This document shows positions 34,667 to 45,349 of a DNA stretch of 64,000 nt, piece by piece. The number at the start of each line of letters is the position of its first letter. The stretch's first letter is position 1. The notes under the pieces were generated by a model. It was given only the letters and a program-made list of their open reading frames with translations. It had not been told where the DNA came from and did no database searches. Source of the DNA: Pukyongiella litopenaei (lineage in GTDB: Bacteria; Pseudomonadota; Alphaproteobacteria; Rhodobacterales; Rhodobacteraceae); assembly GCF_003008555.2 (NCBI RefSeq), contig NZ_CP027665.1, forward strand, positions 2,542,001 through 2,606,000, given 5' to 3'. A program made the position numbers and the translations under genes.

Positions 34667-35479
34667 ATGCAGGAACGGCAGATCCAACTTCTCGAGGCCA
34701 TCGCCGGCGCGGCCAGCCCGCCCAGCGTGCGCGAGCTGGCGGAACTGACCGGGCTGCCGCGGGCCACGATCTACCGCAACATCACCTCGCTCGTCGATTG
34801 CGGCTTTGTCGAGACGGTCGATGGCGAGAACCGCTATGTGCTGGGGATGCGGTTCGTCAGAATCGCGCTGACCGGCAAATCGGATGCGCATGTCATCAAC
34901 GCGACATCGGCGATGATGCTGAAACTGGTCCAGGAACTCGGTGAAACCGCGTTTCTCGCCCGCTATCGCGGCGGGCGCGTCGATCTGGTCCATATCGAGG
35001 TGCCGACCGATCCGACGCAATCCTATATCTATCCCGGTCTCGGCCCGCGCCCGGCCCATGCCTGTTCGGCCGCCAAGGTGATCGCCGCGTTCATCGCGCC
35101 GGAACTGCGCGACGACCTGGTCGAACCCTATCCGGTGCGGTTCAACCGGAACACCATCACCGATCCGGACCAGATCGCGCGCGAGATCGAGCAGGTGCGG
35201 CATCACGGCTATGCCATCTGCGACGGCGACATGGAGGACGGGGTCGCCAGTATCGCCGTGCCGATCGACATCGACCGGTTGGGCGCGATCTTCAGCATCG
35301 GGCTGGTCGGCCCGTCGAGCCGGATCACGCCGATGATGAACAGCCGGATCCTGCCGGTGCTCACCGCCGAGGCGGCGCGCGCGGCGGCGGCGATCCAGCA
35401 TTGTTCGTTCATCGAGGCGGAAACCACGAATACCGAGGCTCCGGCCGCGGCACGGGAGGGCCGGGTCGGAGCGCATTGA
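34667..35479 (+). CDS. IclR family regulator beside the methanethiol oxidase operon
   Basis: 270 residues. The winged helix-turn-helix is at 3-62 (PPSVRELAELTGLPRATIYRNITSL, GFVETVDGENRYVLG). The C-terminal effector domain has HIEVPTDPTQSYIYPGLGPRPAHACSAAKVIAAF and a GYAICDGDMEDGVASIAVPI core, with HACSAAKV matching the usual IclR pocket loop. mtoX starts 30 bases downstream on the same strand. It is a likely regulator of mtoX and maybe of the preceding molybdoenzyme; the effector is unknown. Confidence 0.88.
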   Translation: MQERQIQLLEAIAGAASPPSVRELAELTGLPRATIYRNITSLVDCGFVETVDGENRYVLGMRFVRIALTGKSDAHVINATSAMMLKLVQELGETAFLARYRGGRVDLVHIEVPTDPTQSYIYPGLGPRPAHACSAAKVIAAFIAPELRDDLVEPYPVRFNRNTITDPDQIAREIEQVRHHGYAICDGDMEDGVASIAVPIDIDRLGAIFSIGLVGPSSRITPMMNSRILPVLTAEAARAAAAIQHCSFIEAETTNTEAPAAAREGRVGAH

Positions 35480-35509
35480 CATCATTCACGTTCAAGGGAG
35501 GAGATGAAC

Positions 35510-36823
35510 ATGAACAGACGGGAATTCAGCACGCTGGCGGCGTCGGCGATGGTATTGGGCGGCAGCCCGTTCCGCGCCTTTGCGGACGAAACCTGCCAGT
35601 CGCCCTATATGCCCAAGATCACCGGGACCGAGGAATTCATCTATGTCTGGACGCTCGGGGTCGAAGGGATGGGCGATGAGCAGGACAAGCTGGTCACCAT
35701 CGACGCGCGCCCCGATTCGTCCACGCGTGGGCAGGTGATCAACTCGGTGTCGGTCGGCGGCCGCAACGAGGCGCATCACGGCGGGTTCAACTCCGACCGG
35801 CGCTATTTCTGGACCGGCGGGCTCGATACCAACCGGATCTTCATCTTCGATGTCCATTCCGATCCTTCGACCCCGAAGCTGCACAAGACCATCGACACTT
35901 TCGTGAAGGATTCGGGCGGTGTCGTCGGCCCGCATACGTTCTTTGCGCTGCCCGGCCGGATGATGATCTCGGGGTTGTCGAACGACGGCGATCACGGCGG
36001 GCGCACCGCGCTGGTCGAATACAGCGACGAGGGCGATTACCTCGCCACCTACTGGCACCCGACGGCCGAAGACATGCAGGGGGCCGAAGCGGTCGGCGAC
36101 GCGGTCGCGGACGGGTTCGGCTATGACATCCGGGCGCTGATCCGCAAGAACATCATGCTGACCTCGTCCTTCACCGGCTGGTCGAACTACATGATGGATT
36201 TCGGCCAGATGCTGCAGGATGGCGAGGCGATGAAACGCTTTGGCAACACCGTGGTGCAATGGGACCTGCACACGCGGCAACCGAAAAAGGTGTTCAACGT
36301 GCCCGGCGCCCCGCTGGAAATCCGGTTCCCCTGGGGGGCGAATGCGAACTATGCCTTCACCTCGGCGGCGCTGACCTCGAAACTGTGGCTGATCTACGAG
36401 GATGACGGCGGCGAATGGCAGGCCAAGGAGGTGGCCGATATCGGCAATCCCGCCGATATCCCGCTGCCGGTCGACATCTCGATCGCCGCCGATGACCAGA
36501 CGCTCTGGGTCAACTCGTTCATGGACGGCAAGACCCGGCTCTTCGATATCTCCGATCCCCACAATCCCAGCCAGATCTACGAAAAGCAGATCGGACGGCA
36601 GGTCAACATGGTCAGCCAGAGCTGGGACGGCAGCCGCGTCTACTATACCTCGTCGCTGCTGTCGCAATGGGACAAGAAGGGCGAAGACGACGAACAGTAT
36701 CTCAAGGCCTATAGCTGGGACGGCACCGAGCTGACCGAGGACTATTCCGTCGACTTCTACGAGCTGAAGCTGGGACGGGCGCATATCATGCGCTTCGGCA
36801 GTTCGGCCCTCTACACGTCGTAG
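35510..36823 (+). CDS. mtoX: Methanethiol oxidase (SBP56 family)
   Basis: 437 residues from ATG 35510, chosen over ATG 35504 because AGGAG at 35499-35503 then has 6-base spacing. A twin-arginine signal (NRREFSTLAAS) is cleaved near FAD, so it acts in the periplasm. SBP56 motifs include YVWTLGVEGMG, the NEAHHGGFNSDRRYF histidine pair, GPHTFFALPGRMMISGLSN, and QWDLHTRQPKKVFNV. The bacterial SBP56 family is a copper-dependent methanethiol oxidase, converting methanethiol to formaldehyde, hydrogen sulfide and hydrogen peroxide. The following SCO and MauG-type genes match the published mtoX operon order, which strengthens the call. Confidence 0.92.
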   Translation: MNRREFSTLAASAMVLGGSPFRAFADETCQSPYMPKITGTEEFIYVWTLGVEGMGDEQDKLVTIDARPDSSTRGQVINSVSVGGRNEAHHGGFNSDRRYFWTGGLDTNRIFIFDVHSDPSTPKLHKTIDTFVKDSGGVVGPHTFFALPGRMMISGLSNDGDHGGRTALVEYSDEGDYLATYWHPTAEDMQGAEAVGDAVADGFGYDIRALIRKNIMLTSSFTGWSNYMMDFGQMLQDGEAMKRFGNTVVQWDLHTRQPKKVFNVPGAPLEIRFPWGANANYAFTSAALTSKLWLIYEDDGGEWQAKEVADIGNPADIPLPVDISIAADDQTLWVNSFMDGKTRLFDISDPHNPSQIYEKQIGRQVNMVSQSWDGSRVYYTSSLLSQWDKKGEDDEQYLKAYSWDGTELTEDYSVDFYELKLGRAHIMRFGSSALYTS

Positions 36824-36888
36824 GCGCCCGGGATGCCGGGGCGGCGCGTCCGGTCCGGCATCCCGCACCGCGAAACAGGGAGATCCCG

Positions 36889-37596
36889 ATGGCGTTGAAG
36901 ACAGCTCTGGCGGCGATGGCTCTGGCCGCGGCGGGGGCGGCGGGCTGGGTCGTTCTCGACACCCGGCCGCCGTCGCCGCCGGCGGGATTCGCCGCCCGGT
37001 TCCCCACCGCCGAGGGGTTCGAGTTCGACCCCCCCGCGCCGGGCAGCTATGACCTGCTGCGGATCAAACCCGCGCCGGATGGCGAGCTGCTCGACATCCA
37101 CGGAAACCTGTCGCGGCTGTCCGATCTGATGCGGGACAGGATCACGCTGGTCAGTTTCGTCTATCTCTCCTGCGGCGATATCGGCGGCTGCCCGCTGGCG
37201 ATGTCGGTGCTGTTCGACATCCACGAGGCGAGCCTCGGCGTCCCCGGTCTCGGCGACGAGGTCCAGCTGATGACGATCAGTTTCGATCCCGAGCGCGACA
37301 CGGTCGAGGCGATAGGCGCCTTTGCCTATCCCATCTCGATCGACCGCGATGCGGACAGGAAACTGCCCTGGCAGGTGCTGACGGCCCCGGACCAGGCGGC
37401 GCTGCAACCGATCCTCGACGGCTTCGGGCAGGTGGTGAACCGCTCCGGCGACCAGGAAACGATCAACCATGTGCTGCGCATGTATCTGGTCGACCGCCAG
37501 GGGCAGATCCGCAACATCTACGGGCTGGGGCTGATCGATCCGCGATTGCTGATGTCGGATGTCGAAACCCTGCTGCAAGAGGAAGGCACCGGATAG
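36889..37596 (+). CDS. SCO1/SenC-type copper chaperone of the mtoX operon
   Basis: 235 residues; AGGGAG precedes ATG 36889. An N-terminal membrane anchor or signal (ALKTALAAMALAAAGAAGW) leads to a thioredoxin-like SCO fold: LVSFVYLSCGDIGGCPLAM, MTISFDPERDT, and INHVLRMYLVDRQG with the copper-ligand His (His194). The copper cysteines are spaced C95-x5-C101, not the classical C-x3-C. It probably delivers copper to MtoX in the periplasm. The stop is immediately followed by the mauG ATG. Confidence 0.87.
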   Translation: MALKTALAAMALAAAGAAGWVVLDTRPPSPPAGFAARFPTAEGFEFDPPAPGSYDLLRIKPAPDGELLDIHGNLSRLSDLMRDRITLVSFVYLSCGDIGGCPLAMSVLFDIHEASLGVPGLGDEVQLMTISFDPERDTVEAIGAFAYPISIDRDADRKLPWQVLTAPDQAALQPILDGFGQVVNRSGDQETINHVLRMYLVDRQGQIRNIYGLGLIDPRLLMSDVETLLQEEGTG

Positions 37597-38829
37597 ATGC
37601 GCATCGGATGGCCGTTCGTGGTGCTGGCGCTCGCCGTCTGTCCCGCCTGGGCCGGCGGGACCACGGGCCATGACCCCGCCGGGGGCGGATTGCCGCTGGT
37701 CGATCCGGCAACCTGCCCCGAAGACGCGGCGGGGTGGGAGGCGCGCGCGCTGGCCCGCAGTCTCGCCCCGCAACCCGGCCTGCCGCCGATCCCGCACCCG
37801 GCCGACAATCCGCCCAGCGCCGGGAAGATCGCGCTGGGCCGCAAGCTGTTCTTTGACCGGCGGCTGTCGATCAACGGCACCATGTCCTGCGCCATGTGCC
37901 ACGTTCCCGAACAGGCATTCGTCAATCGCGAGCTTGCAACCGCGGTGGGGGTCGAGGGCCGGTCGGTCAAGCGCAACGCCCCGACGCTGATCAACGTGGC
38001 CTTTCACGACCCGCTGTTCCATGACGGGCGCGACAATGCGCTGGAGACCCAGTTCATCGGCCCGCTGGTCGCGCGCAACGAGATGGCCAACCCCTCGGCG
38101 GGACGGGTGATCGCCCGGATCAACGCGATGCCGGAATACCGCCGGCTGTTCGATGCGGCCTTTGCCGCGCCGGCGTCGCTGGACCGGATGGGCATGGCGC
38201 TGGCCACCTATCAGCGGTCGCTGGTCGCGGGCGGGTCCGATTTCGACCGCTGGTATTATGGCGGCGACGAGACCGCGCTGACCGAGCCCGCGAAACGCGG
38301 CTTTGCGCTCTTTTCCGGCGCGGCGGGCTGCACCGCCTGCCACCCGGTGGGCGCCGACAGCGCGATCCTGACCGACAACCTGTTCCACGACACCGGCTAT
38401 GGCTGGATGCGCGAACAGGTCCGCCAGCACCCGCCCGCCACCGCGCCGGTGCAGGTCGCGCCGGGTGTGGTGCACGAGGTGGATTTCGCCCGGATCATGT
38501 CGGTTTCGGCGCCGCGCGAAGCCGACCTGGGCCGCTATGAAGTAACCGAAACGCCCGCCGACCGCTGGCGGTTTCGCACGCCGTCGCTGCGCAACGTGGC
38601 GCTGACGCCGCCCTACATGCATGACGGTGCCCTGGCGTCCCTGCGCGCGGTGCTGGAGTTTTACGATGCGGGCGGTCCCGGCGCACCCGGCCAGGACCCG
38701 CGCATTCGGCCGCTGGGCCTGTCCCCGTCCGATCTGGACGATCTCGAAGCGTTCCTGAACGCCCTGACATCGCCCGGCATCGCCTGTCTCGCCAAGGAAG
38801 CGCGATCCGCCCCGCCCGACAATCACTAG
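37597..38829 (+). CDS. MauG-type di-haem cytochrome c peroxidase of the mtoX operon
   Basis: 410 residues, starting directly at the base after the SCO stop codon. A signal peptide ends near PAWAG. Two c-type haem sites are present: CAMCH (98-102) and CTACH (245-249), with FHDGRDN, and TPPYMHDG near the C-terminus, as in MauG/CcpA di-haem enzymes. Position and published mtoX operons suggest that it matures a cofactor in methanethiol oxidase or removes the peroxide formed. Which role applies is not decided by sequence. Confidence 0.9.
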   Translation: MRIGWPFVVLALAVCPAWAGGTTGHDPAGGGLPLVDPATCPEDAAGWEARALARSLAPQPGLPPIPHPADNPPSAGKIALGRKLFFDRRLSINGTMSCAMCHVPEQAFVNRELATAVGVEGRSVKRNAPTLINVAFHDPLFHDGRDNALETQFIGPLVARNEMANPSAGRVIARINAMPEYRRLFDAAFAAPASLDRMGMALATYQRSLVAGGSDFDRWYYGGDETALTEPAKRGFALFSGAAGCTACHPVGADSAILTDNLFHDTGYGWMREQVRQHPPATAPVQVAPGVVHEVDFARIMSVSAPREADLGRYEVTETPADRWRFRTPSLRNVALTPPYMHDGALASLRAVLEFYDAGGPGAPGQDPRIRPLGLSPSDLDDLEAFLNALTSPGIACLAKEARSAPPDNH

Positions 38830-38875
38830 GTATTTCCATTCCGGTCGGTTCGGCCATGATGGGCGCCACCGGCGG

Positions 38876-38892
38876 CCGGCATCCGATGCCGG
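38876..38892 (+). terminator. Stem-loop after mauG
   Basis: CCGGCAT (38876-38882) and ATGCCGG (38886-38892) pair around a 3-base CCG loop, 46 bases after the mauG stop. No T-run follows, so termination is only suggested. Confidence 0.35.
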
Positions 38893-38929
38893 TTCGCGCC
38901 GTCCGGACCCATGACAGGCAGGCCCGCGC

Positions 38930-39598
38930 ATGAACGAAGTTGAGCTATACGCGCCCGTCAAGGCGCTGCTGGAGCGGCAGGACTATGTCGTCAAGGGCGA
39001 GGTCGGCGCGGCGGACGTGGTGGCCTGCCGGGGCGACGAGCCGCCGGTGATCGTCGAACTCAAGCTGCGGTTCACGCTTTCGCTCTATCACCAGGCGGTG
39101 GCGCGGCTGGCGGTGACCGATGCGGTCTATGTCGCGGTGCCGCGCCCGGCGGGGCGGACGGCGCGGCGGATGCTCAGGGACAACACCCGGCTGTGCCGGC
39201 GGCTGGGGCTGGGGCTGATCACCGTGCGGCCCGATGGCCGGGCCGAGGTGGTCTGTGACCCCGGCCGCTATGCACCGCGCAAGTCGAGCCAGCGGACGGC
39301 GCGGCTGCTGCGCGAATTCGACCGGCTGCGCGGCGATCCGAACACCGGCGGCGCGGTGCGGGGCGGCATCGTCACCGGCTATCGCCAGGACGCGCTGGCC
39401 TGCGCCGCGCATCTGGCCGAACATGGCGCCAGCAAGGGCGCGGCGGTTGCCCGCGCAACCGGGGTCGCCACCGCCACCCGCCTGATGCGCGACAATCATT
39501 ACGGCTGGTTCGAACGGGTCGGAACCGGCATCTATGCGCTCACCGGCTCGGGCGCGCGCGGGCTGGCCGACTGGTCGCGCGATGGCGGGCCCGGATGA
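38930..39598 (+). CDS. DUF2161 family, PD-(D/E)xK nuclease-like protein
   Basis: 222 residues. The N-terminal half has the PD-(D/E)xK pattern: GEVGAADVVACRGDEPPVIVELKLRF, with Asp and the ELK pair as putative metal ligands, then SLYHQAVARLAVTDAVYVAVPRP. The C-terminal half looks like a winged-helix unit (GASKGAAVARATGVATATRLMRDNHYGWFERVGTGIYALT). DUF2161 proteins are annotated as putative phosphodiesterases; substrate and role are unknown. Single gene between mauG and groES. Confidence 0.82.
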   Translation: MNEVELYAPVKALLERQDYVVKGEVGAADVVACRGDEPPVIVELKLRFTLSLYHQAVARLAVTDAVYVAVPRPAGRTARRMLRDNTRLCRRLGLGLITVRPDGRAEVVCDPGRYAPRKSSQRTARLLREFDRLRGDPNTGGAVRGGIVTGYRQDALACAAHLAEHGASKGAAVARATGVATATRLMRDNHYGWFERVGTGIYALTGSGARGLADWSRDGGPG

Positions 39599-39634
39599 TG
39601 CTGCGCCGCGGCGTGTTTTTTTCGCCGATCTCCG

Positions 39635-39697
39635 TTGACAGCCGCGGGCGAGCTGCCTAGCTATGCGCCGTTAGCACTCGGTTGAGATGAGTGCTAA
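39635..39697 (+). promoter_or_regulatory. groESL promoter and CIRCE element
   Basis: TTGACA at 39635-39640 is a good -35 box; a weak -10 (TAGCTA at 39658-39663) follows at 17 bases. Overlapping the start region is a perfect CIRCE: TTAGCACTC (39671-39679), 9 bases, GAGTGCTAA (39689-39697). HrcA binds CIRCE and represses groESL until heat stress. Confidence 0.95.
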
Positions 39698-39761
39698 TGG
39701 CCCCTGCAACAGGTGCGGGGGCCTGAAGAAAACGAACTTTGAGCCTCAAGGAGCTGCAAAG

Positions 39762-40049
39762 ATGGCATTGAAACCGCTTCATGACCGGGTGCTGGTGCGC
39801 CGCGTTGAGAGCGACGAGAAAACCGCTGGCGGTCTGATCATCCCCGACACCGCCAAGGAAAAGCCGAGCGAAGGCGAAGTTGTCGCCTGCGGCGAAGGCG
39901 CGCGCAAGGACAGCGGCGAGCTGATCGAGATGGCTGTCAAGCCGGGTGACAAGATCCTGTTCGGCAAATGGTCGGGCACCGAGGTCACGCTCGACGGCGA
40001 AGAGCTGCTGATCATGAAGGAAAGCGACATCATGGGGATCATCGCGTAA
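39762..40049 (+). CDS. groS: Co-chaperonin GroES
   Basis: 95 residues from ATG 39762, with AAGGAG at 39748-39753. [29 protein letters not shown] is the canonical start, with the mobile loop (about 16-35) and the [13 protein letters not shown] segment. It caps GroEL in the cytoplasm. First gene of the CIRCE-controlled operon, 61 bases ahead of groEL. Confidence 0.98.
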   Translation: MALKPLHDRVLVRRVESDEKTAGGLIIPDTAKEKPSEGEVVACGEGARKDSGELIEMAVKPGDKILFGKWSGTEVTLDGEELLIMKESDIMGIIA

Positions 40050-40080
40050 GCCCGAGCGGCTTGCCGACCCATATCGCTGA

Positions 40081-41757
<1,677 letters not shown>

Positions 41758-41779
41758 GCCGACGCCGCTCGAACATTGC

Positions 41780-41806
41780 AAAAGGGCCGCCGCGTGCGGC
41801 CCTTTT
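41780..41806 (+). terminator. Intrinsic terminator of groESL
   Basis: AAAAGGGCCGC (41780-41790) and GCGGCCCTTTT (41796-41806) make a perfect 11-bp stem with a 5-base loop and a T4 end, 23 bases after groEL. Confidence 0.9.
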
Positions 41807-41867
41807 CGCGTTTCGGGGGGTTTTGCCTTGTCCGGCATTTGGCGCTATTCTGGCGACCTGCCCCGCA

Positions 41868-42368
41868 ATGGAGGCCACATTGCCCCGGAATGCCGAAGCC
41901 CTCTGGACATTGACGGTCCGCGCCGCCGATGCGCTGCTGCGCGATGCGTTCCCGGACGGGACCGAGGCCGATCTGGTGCAGGATCTGCGCGCCGCGCGGG
42001 ACCTGGCCTGGGAAACCGTTCAGCCGGGTGAAGACGGCGCAACCGCGATCGGTTACGCGGCGCTGTCATGGATGGTCGCGCCGCAGGGCTGGCTGTGCCT
42101 GGCCCCGATGGCGGCGGCGCCCGGGATGCAGGGCAGGGGGATCGGCACCGAACTGGTGGCCCGTGCGCTGGCCTGGGCCACCGAAAAGGACGCCCATGTG
42201 GTGGTCCTGGGCGATCCGGGCTGGTATGGCGCACGCGGGTTTTCCCTCGACCGGGCCGCGCGGCTCAACTCGCCCTACCCGATATCCCACACGCTGCTGG
42301 CGGGGCCGGGGACGGATGCGCCGGAGCAGGCGCTGATCTACCCGCCGGCCTTCTCGGCGCCGGCGTGA
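41868..42368 (+). CDS. GNAT family N-acetyltransferase
   Basis: 166 residues from ATG 41868. A TTG at 41880 has a better ribosome-binding site (GGAGG at 41870-41874) and would give 162 residues, so the start is uncertain. The acetyl-CoA loop is PGMQGRGIGTELVARALAWA (Q/RxxGxG/A), followed by VVVLGDPGWYGARGFSLDRA, typical of the YhbS-like subgroup. The substrate is unknown. Confidence 0.85.
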   Translation: MEATLPRNAEALWTLTVRAADALLRDAFPDGTEADLVQDLRAARDLAWETVQPGEDGATAIGYAALSWMVAPQGWLCLAPMAAAPGMQGRGIGTELVARALAWATEKDAHVVVLGDPGWYGARGFSLDRAARLNSPYPISHTLLAGPGTDAPEQALIYPPAFSAPA

Positions 42369-42493
42369 CAGGCCGGCGGGCGGTGGCCCCCGAACATTCC
42401 CACCGGACCATGACCCCCGGCTGTCCCCGCGATCCGGGCGCCCAGGGCCGAAGGTCTCTTTCGCGGCGAATGACGGGGCGGTAGAGAAACCTC

Positions 42494-43342
42494 ATGCGCC
42501 TGATCCTGCTCACCGTCCTGACCATGTGCGCCTTTGCGTCGAACTCGTTGCTGAACCGGCTCGCGGTCGAGAGCGGCCATGCCGATCCCGGTGCCTTTGC
42601 GCTGGTGCGCACGGCAGCCGGTGCGGCGATGCTGGTGGCGCTGGTGCTGATCCGCCGTCGCACGCTGATACTGACCGGAAAAAAACGGCTGATCGGGGCG
42701 GGGTCGCTGGCGCTCTACATGCTGGGGTTTTCGAGCGCCTATCTCACGCTGGATGCGGGGGCGGGGGCGCTGATCCTGTTCGGCGTGGTGCAGATGTCGA
42801 TGCTGGCGATCTCGGCGGCGCGCGGCACCGTGCTGCGGGTGCCGCAACTGGCGGGGGCGGGCGTCGCGCTGGCCGGCCTGGCGGTCGTTCTGTGGCCGGG
42901 CGGCGGGGCGCTGGTCGATGTCGGCGGCGCGGCATTGATGGCGGCGGCCGGGCTGGGCTGGGGCATCTACACGCTGGCGGGCCGGGGCGAACCCGATCCG
43001 CTGGCCGCGACCGCGGCCAATTTCTGCCTCGCCCTGCCGGTGACCGCGCTGGCGCTGCTGGTGGCCGGGGCCGGGATCACCGGGGCGGGCATCCTGCTGG
43101 CGGTGCTGAGCGGCGCGGTCACCTCGGGGCTGGGCTATGCGCTGTGGTATGCGGTGCTGCCCCGGCTGCAACCGGCGATGGCGGCGACAGTGCAATTGTC
43201 GGTGCCGCCGCTGGCGGTCATCGGCGGCGTGACGTTGCTGGGCGAAACGGTGGGGCTGCGGTTCGTGATCGGCGCCGCCCTGGTGGTTGGCGGCATCGCG
43301 CTGTCGTCGCGCCCCGCTCCCCGCCCCGCGGCCCGATCCTGA
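42494..43342 (+). CDS. EamA/DMT family permease
   Basis: 282 residues with ten predicted helices in two EamA repeats (about 1-130 and 145-275). Motifs include [44 protein letters not shown] and the repeat [32 protein letters not shown]. An exporter of small metabolites such as amino acids is the usual role of this fold; substrate unknown. The lipase-like gene starts 37 bases later. Confidence 0.85.
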   Translation: MRLILLTVLTMCAFASNSLLNRLAVESGHADPGAFALVRTAAGAAMLVALVLIRRRTLILTGKKRLIGAGSLALYMLGFSSAYLTLDAGAGALILFGVVQMSMLAISAARGTVLRVPQLAGAGVALAGLAVVLWPGGGALVDVGGAALMAAAGLGWGIYTLAGRGEPDPLAATAANFCLALPVTALALLVAGAGITGAGILLAVLSGAVTSGLGYALWYAVLPRLQPAMAATVQLSVPPLAVIGGVTLLGETVGLRFVIGAALVVGGIALSSRPAPRPAARS

Positions 43343-43379
43343 GCTTTCATTGCCCGCCGAACCGGCGTATTCGGGGCCC

Positions 43380-44141
43380 ATGCGCTTGCTTGCCCTGTTC
43401 CTGCTGTTCTGGCCCGCCCTCGCGCGGGCGGATTGCATCGTGCTGCTGCATGGCCTGGCGCGCACGGACGCGTCCTTTGCGGTGATGGAAGAGGTCTATC
43501 GCGCCCGTGGCTACACGGTGGTGAGCCCGGATTACCCGTCGACCGACCTGCCCATCCCGGCGCTCGCCACGGTGCCTGAACACGCGATGACGCGCTGCGG
43601 GGCCGGGGAAACGGTGCATTTCGTGAGCCATTCCATGGGCGGCATCCTGATCCGCTACTGGCTGGCCGGGGGGCTGCCCGACCGGCTGGGCCGGGTGGTG
43701 ATGCTGGCGCCGCCCAACCAGGGCACCGAACTGGTGGACGCGCTGAACGACTGGGAGGTGTTCGGCCTGCTCAACGGACCGGCGGGCCAGCAGCTCGGCA
43801 CCGGGCCGGACAGCCTGCCGCGCCGGCTTCCGGCGGTGGATTTCCCGCTGGGCGTTATCGCCGGCGACCGGTCGCTGAACCCGTGGTTTTCATCGCTGAT
43901 CCCCGGCCCCGACGATGGCAAGGTCTCGGTCGCATCGACCCGGGTGGTCGGGATGGCCGGGCATATCGTGCTGCCGGTGACGCATACGTTCATGATGAAC
44001 AATCCCCGGGTCATGGCCGAAGCCCTGCATTTCATCGAAACCGGCCGGTTTGCGCCCGACCTGACCTGGTTGCAGGCGGTCGAGGACCTGATCGCGGAAA
44101 AATGCGCGGGGTCCGAATGCGACGCGGGGCCGGGCCAATGA
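43380..44141 (+). CDS. Exported alpha/beta hydrolase (lipase-like)
   Basis: 253 residues. A signal peptide ends at ARADC. The fold starts [22 protein letters not shown], and the nucleophile elbow is [12 protein letters not shown] (Ser in SHSMG). A candidate Asp is in PDDGKVSV and a candidate His in VTHTFMMN. It probably hydrolyses lipid or ester substrates outside the cytoplasm. Its TGA overlaps the phnM ATG (ATGA), so the two are coupled. Confidence 0.82.
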   Translation: MRLLALFLLFWPALARADCIVLLHGLARTDASFAVMEEVYRARGYTVVSPDYPSTDLPIPALATVPEHAMTRCGAGETVHFVSHSMGGILIRYWLAGGLPDRLGRVVMLAPPNQGTELVDALNDWEVFGLLNGPAGQQLGTGPDSLPRRLPAVDFPLGVIAGDRSLNPWFSSLIPGPDDGKVSVASTRVVGMAGHIVLPVTHTFMMNNPRVMAEALHFIETGRFAPDLTWLQAVEDLIAEKCAGSECDAGPGQ

Positions 44142-45304
44142 CAGCACTGCGCTGCGATCTGGCCGGGGCCAGGGTGCTGCTGCCGGGGCAGGGGCTGGTC
44201 CCGGCGCGGCTGACGATCGCCGACGGGGTGATCGCCGGGGCGCCGGTCGGACGCGCGGTCGACCTGGCCGGGTTCCTGCTGTTGCCCGGCATCGTCGATC
44301 TTCATGGCGACGGGTTCGAACGCCACGTCGCCCCGCGCCGGGGGGCGATGACGCAGCTCGAGGAGGGTGTGATCGCCACCGGGGCGGAGCTGGCCGCCAA
44401 CGGCATCACCACGGCGGTGCTGGCGCAGTTCCACAGCTGGGAAGGCGGGCTGCGCGGGCCGGAATTCGCCGCGCGTTTCTTTGCCGGGCTGGCGCAGGCG
44501 CGGGCGCATGTGGTGACCGATCTGATCCCGCAGCTGCGGCTCGAGACCCACCTGCTCGACGATTTTGCGGCGCTGCCGGCGCGGCTGGCGGGCTGGGGCA
44601 TCGATTATGTGGTGTTCAACGACCACCTGCCGCATGACCGGCTGGCCGCCGGGCGCAGGCCGCCGCGGCTGGCCGGGCAGGCGCTGAAGGCGGGGCGCAA
44701 CCCCGAGCGGCATCTCGAAATGCTGCAGGCGCTGCACGCGCGTGGAGCCGAGGTGCCGGCGGCGCTGGATGCGCTCTGCGCCCGGCTGGCGGCGCAGGGG
44801 GTGCGCATGGGCAGCCATGACGACCGGACCGCGCAGGACCGTGCCGCCTGGGCCGCGCGGGGTGTCCGCATCGCCGAGTTCCCCGAGACCGCCGAGGCCG
44901 CCGAGGCGGCACGGGCCGAGGGCAGCGGCATCATCCTGGGGGCGCCGAACCTCGTGCGCGGTGCGTCGCACAAGGGCAATGTCAGCGCCCGGGATCTGGT
45001 GGCGGCGGGGCTGTGCGACGCGCTGGCCTCGGATTATCACTATCCGTCGCCGCGCCGGGCGGCGCTGGCACTGGCCGACAGCGGCACACTGGATTTCGCC
45101 GCGGCCTGGGCGCTGGTCTCCGAGGGGCCCGCGCGCCTGCTGGACCTGTCCGATCGCGGCCGGCTGGCACCGGGGCTGCGCGCCGACCTGGTTCTGCTGG
45201 ACGAGGCCGACGGGCGGGTCGCCGCGACCATCGCCGGGGGCCGCGTGGCCTATATGCAGGGCGACGTCGCGGCCCGGTTCTGCGCCGGTCCGCCGCCGGA
45301 CTGA
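44138..45304 (+). CDS. phnM: PhnM-like alpha-D-ribose 1-methylphosphonate 5-triphosphate diphosphatase
   Basis: 388 residues from ATG 44138, overlapping the hydrolase stop. PhnM features: [21 protein letters not shown] (the metal-binding start, HGD here), [52 protein letters not shown] and [10 protein letters not shown]. PhnM removes pyrophosphate from ribose-methylphosphonate triphosphate in the C-P lyase pathway. No other phn gene is present in the window, so it is an orphan here and may do another task. Confidence 0.85.
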   Translation: MTALRCDLAGARVLLPGQGLVPARLTIADGVIAGAPVGRAVDLAGFLLLPGIVDLHGDGFERHVAPRRGAMTQLEEGVIATGAELAANGITTAVLAQFHSWEGGLRGPEFAARFFAGLAQARAHVVTDLIPQLRLETHLLDDFAALPARLAGWGIDYVVFNDHLPHDRLAAGRRPPRLAGQALKAGRNPERHLEMLQALHARGAEVPAALDALCARLAAQGVRMGSHDDRTAQDRAAWAARGVRIAEFPETAEAAEAARAEGSGIILGAPNLVRGASHKGNVSARDLVAAGLCDALASDYHYPSPRRAALALADSGTLDFAAAWALVSEGPARLLDLSDRGRLAPGLRADLVLLDEADGRVAATIAGGRVAYMQGDVAARFCAGPPPD

Positions 45305-45349
45305 CCCGGTGTTGCGATGGTGGTGCGGGGCGGGCTGGTCCGGCCCCGC

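Noticed and set aside
39635-39663. Strong -10 box for groESL
   Set aside because: The -35 is clear, but the -10 (TAGCTA) matches the consensus poorly, so only the CIRCE is taken as firm.
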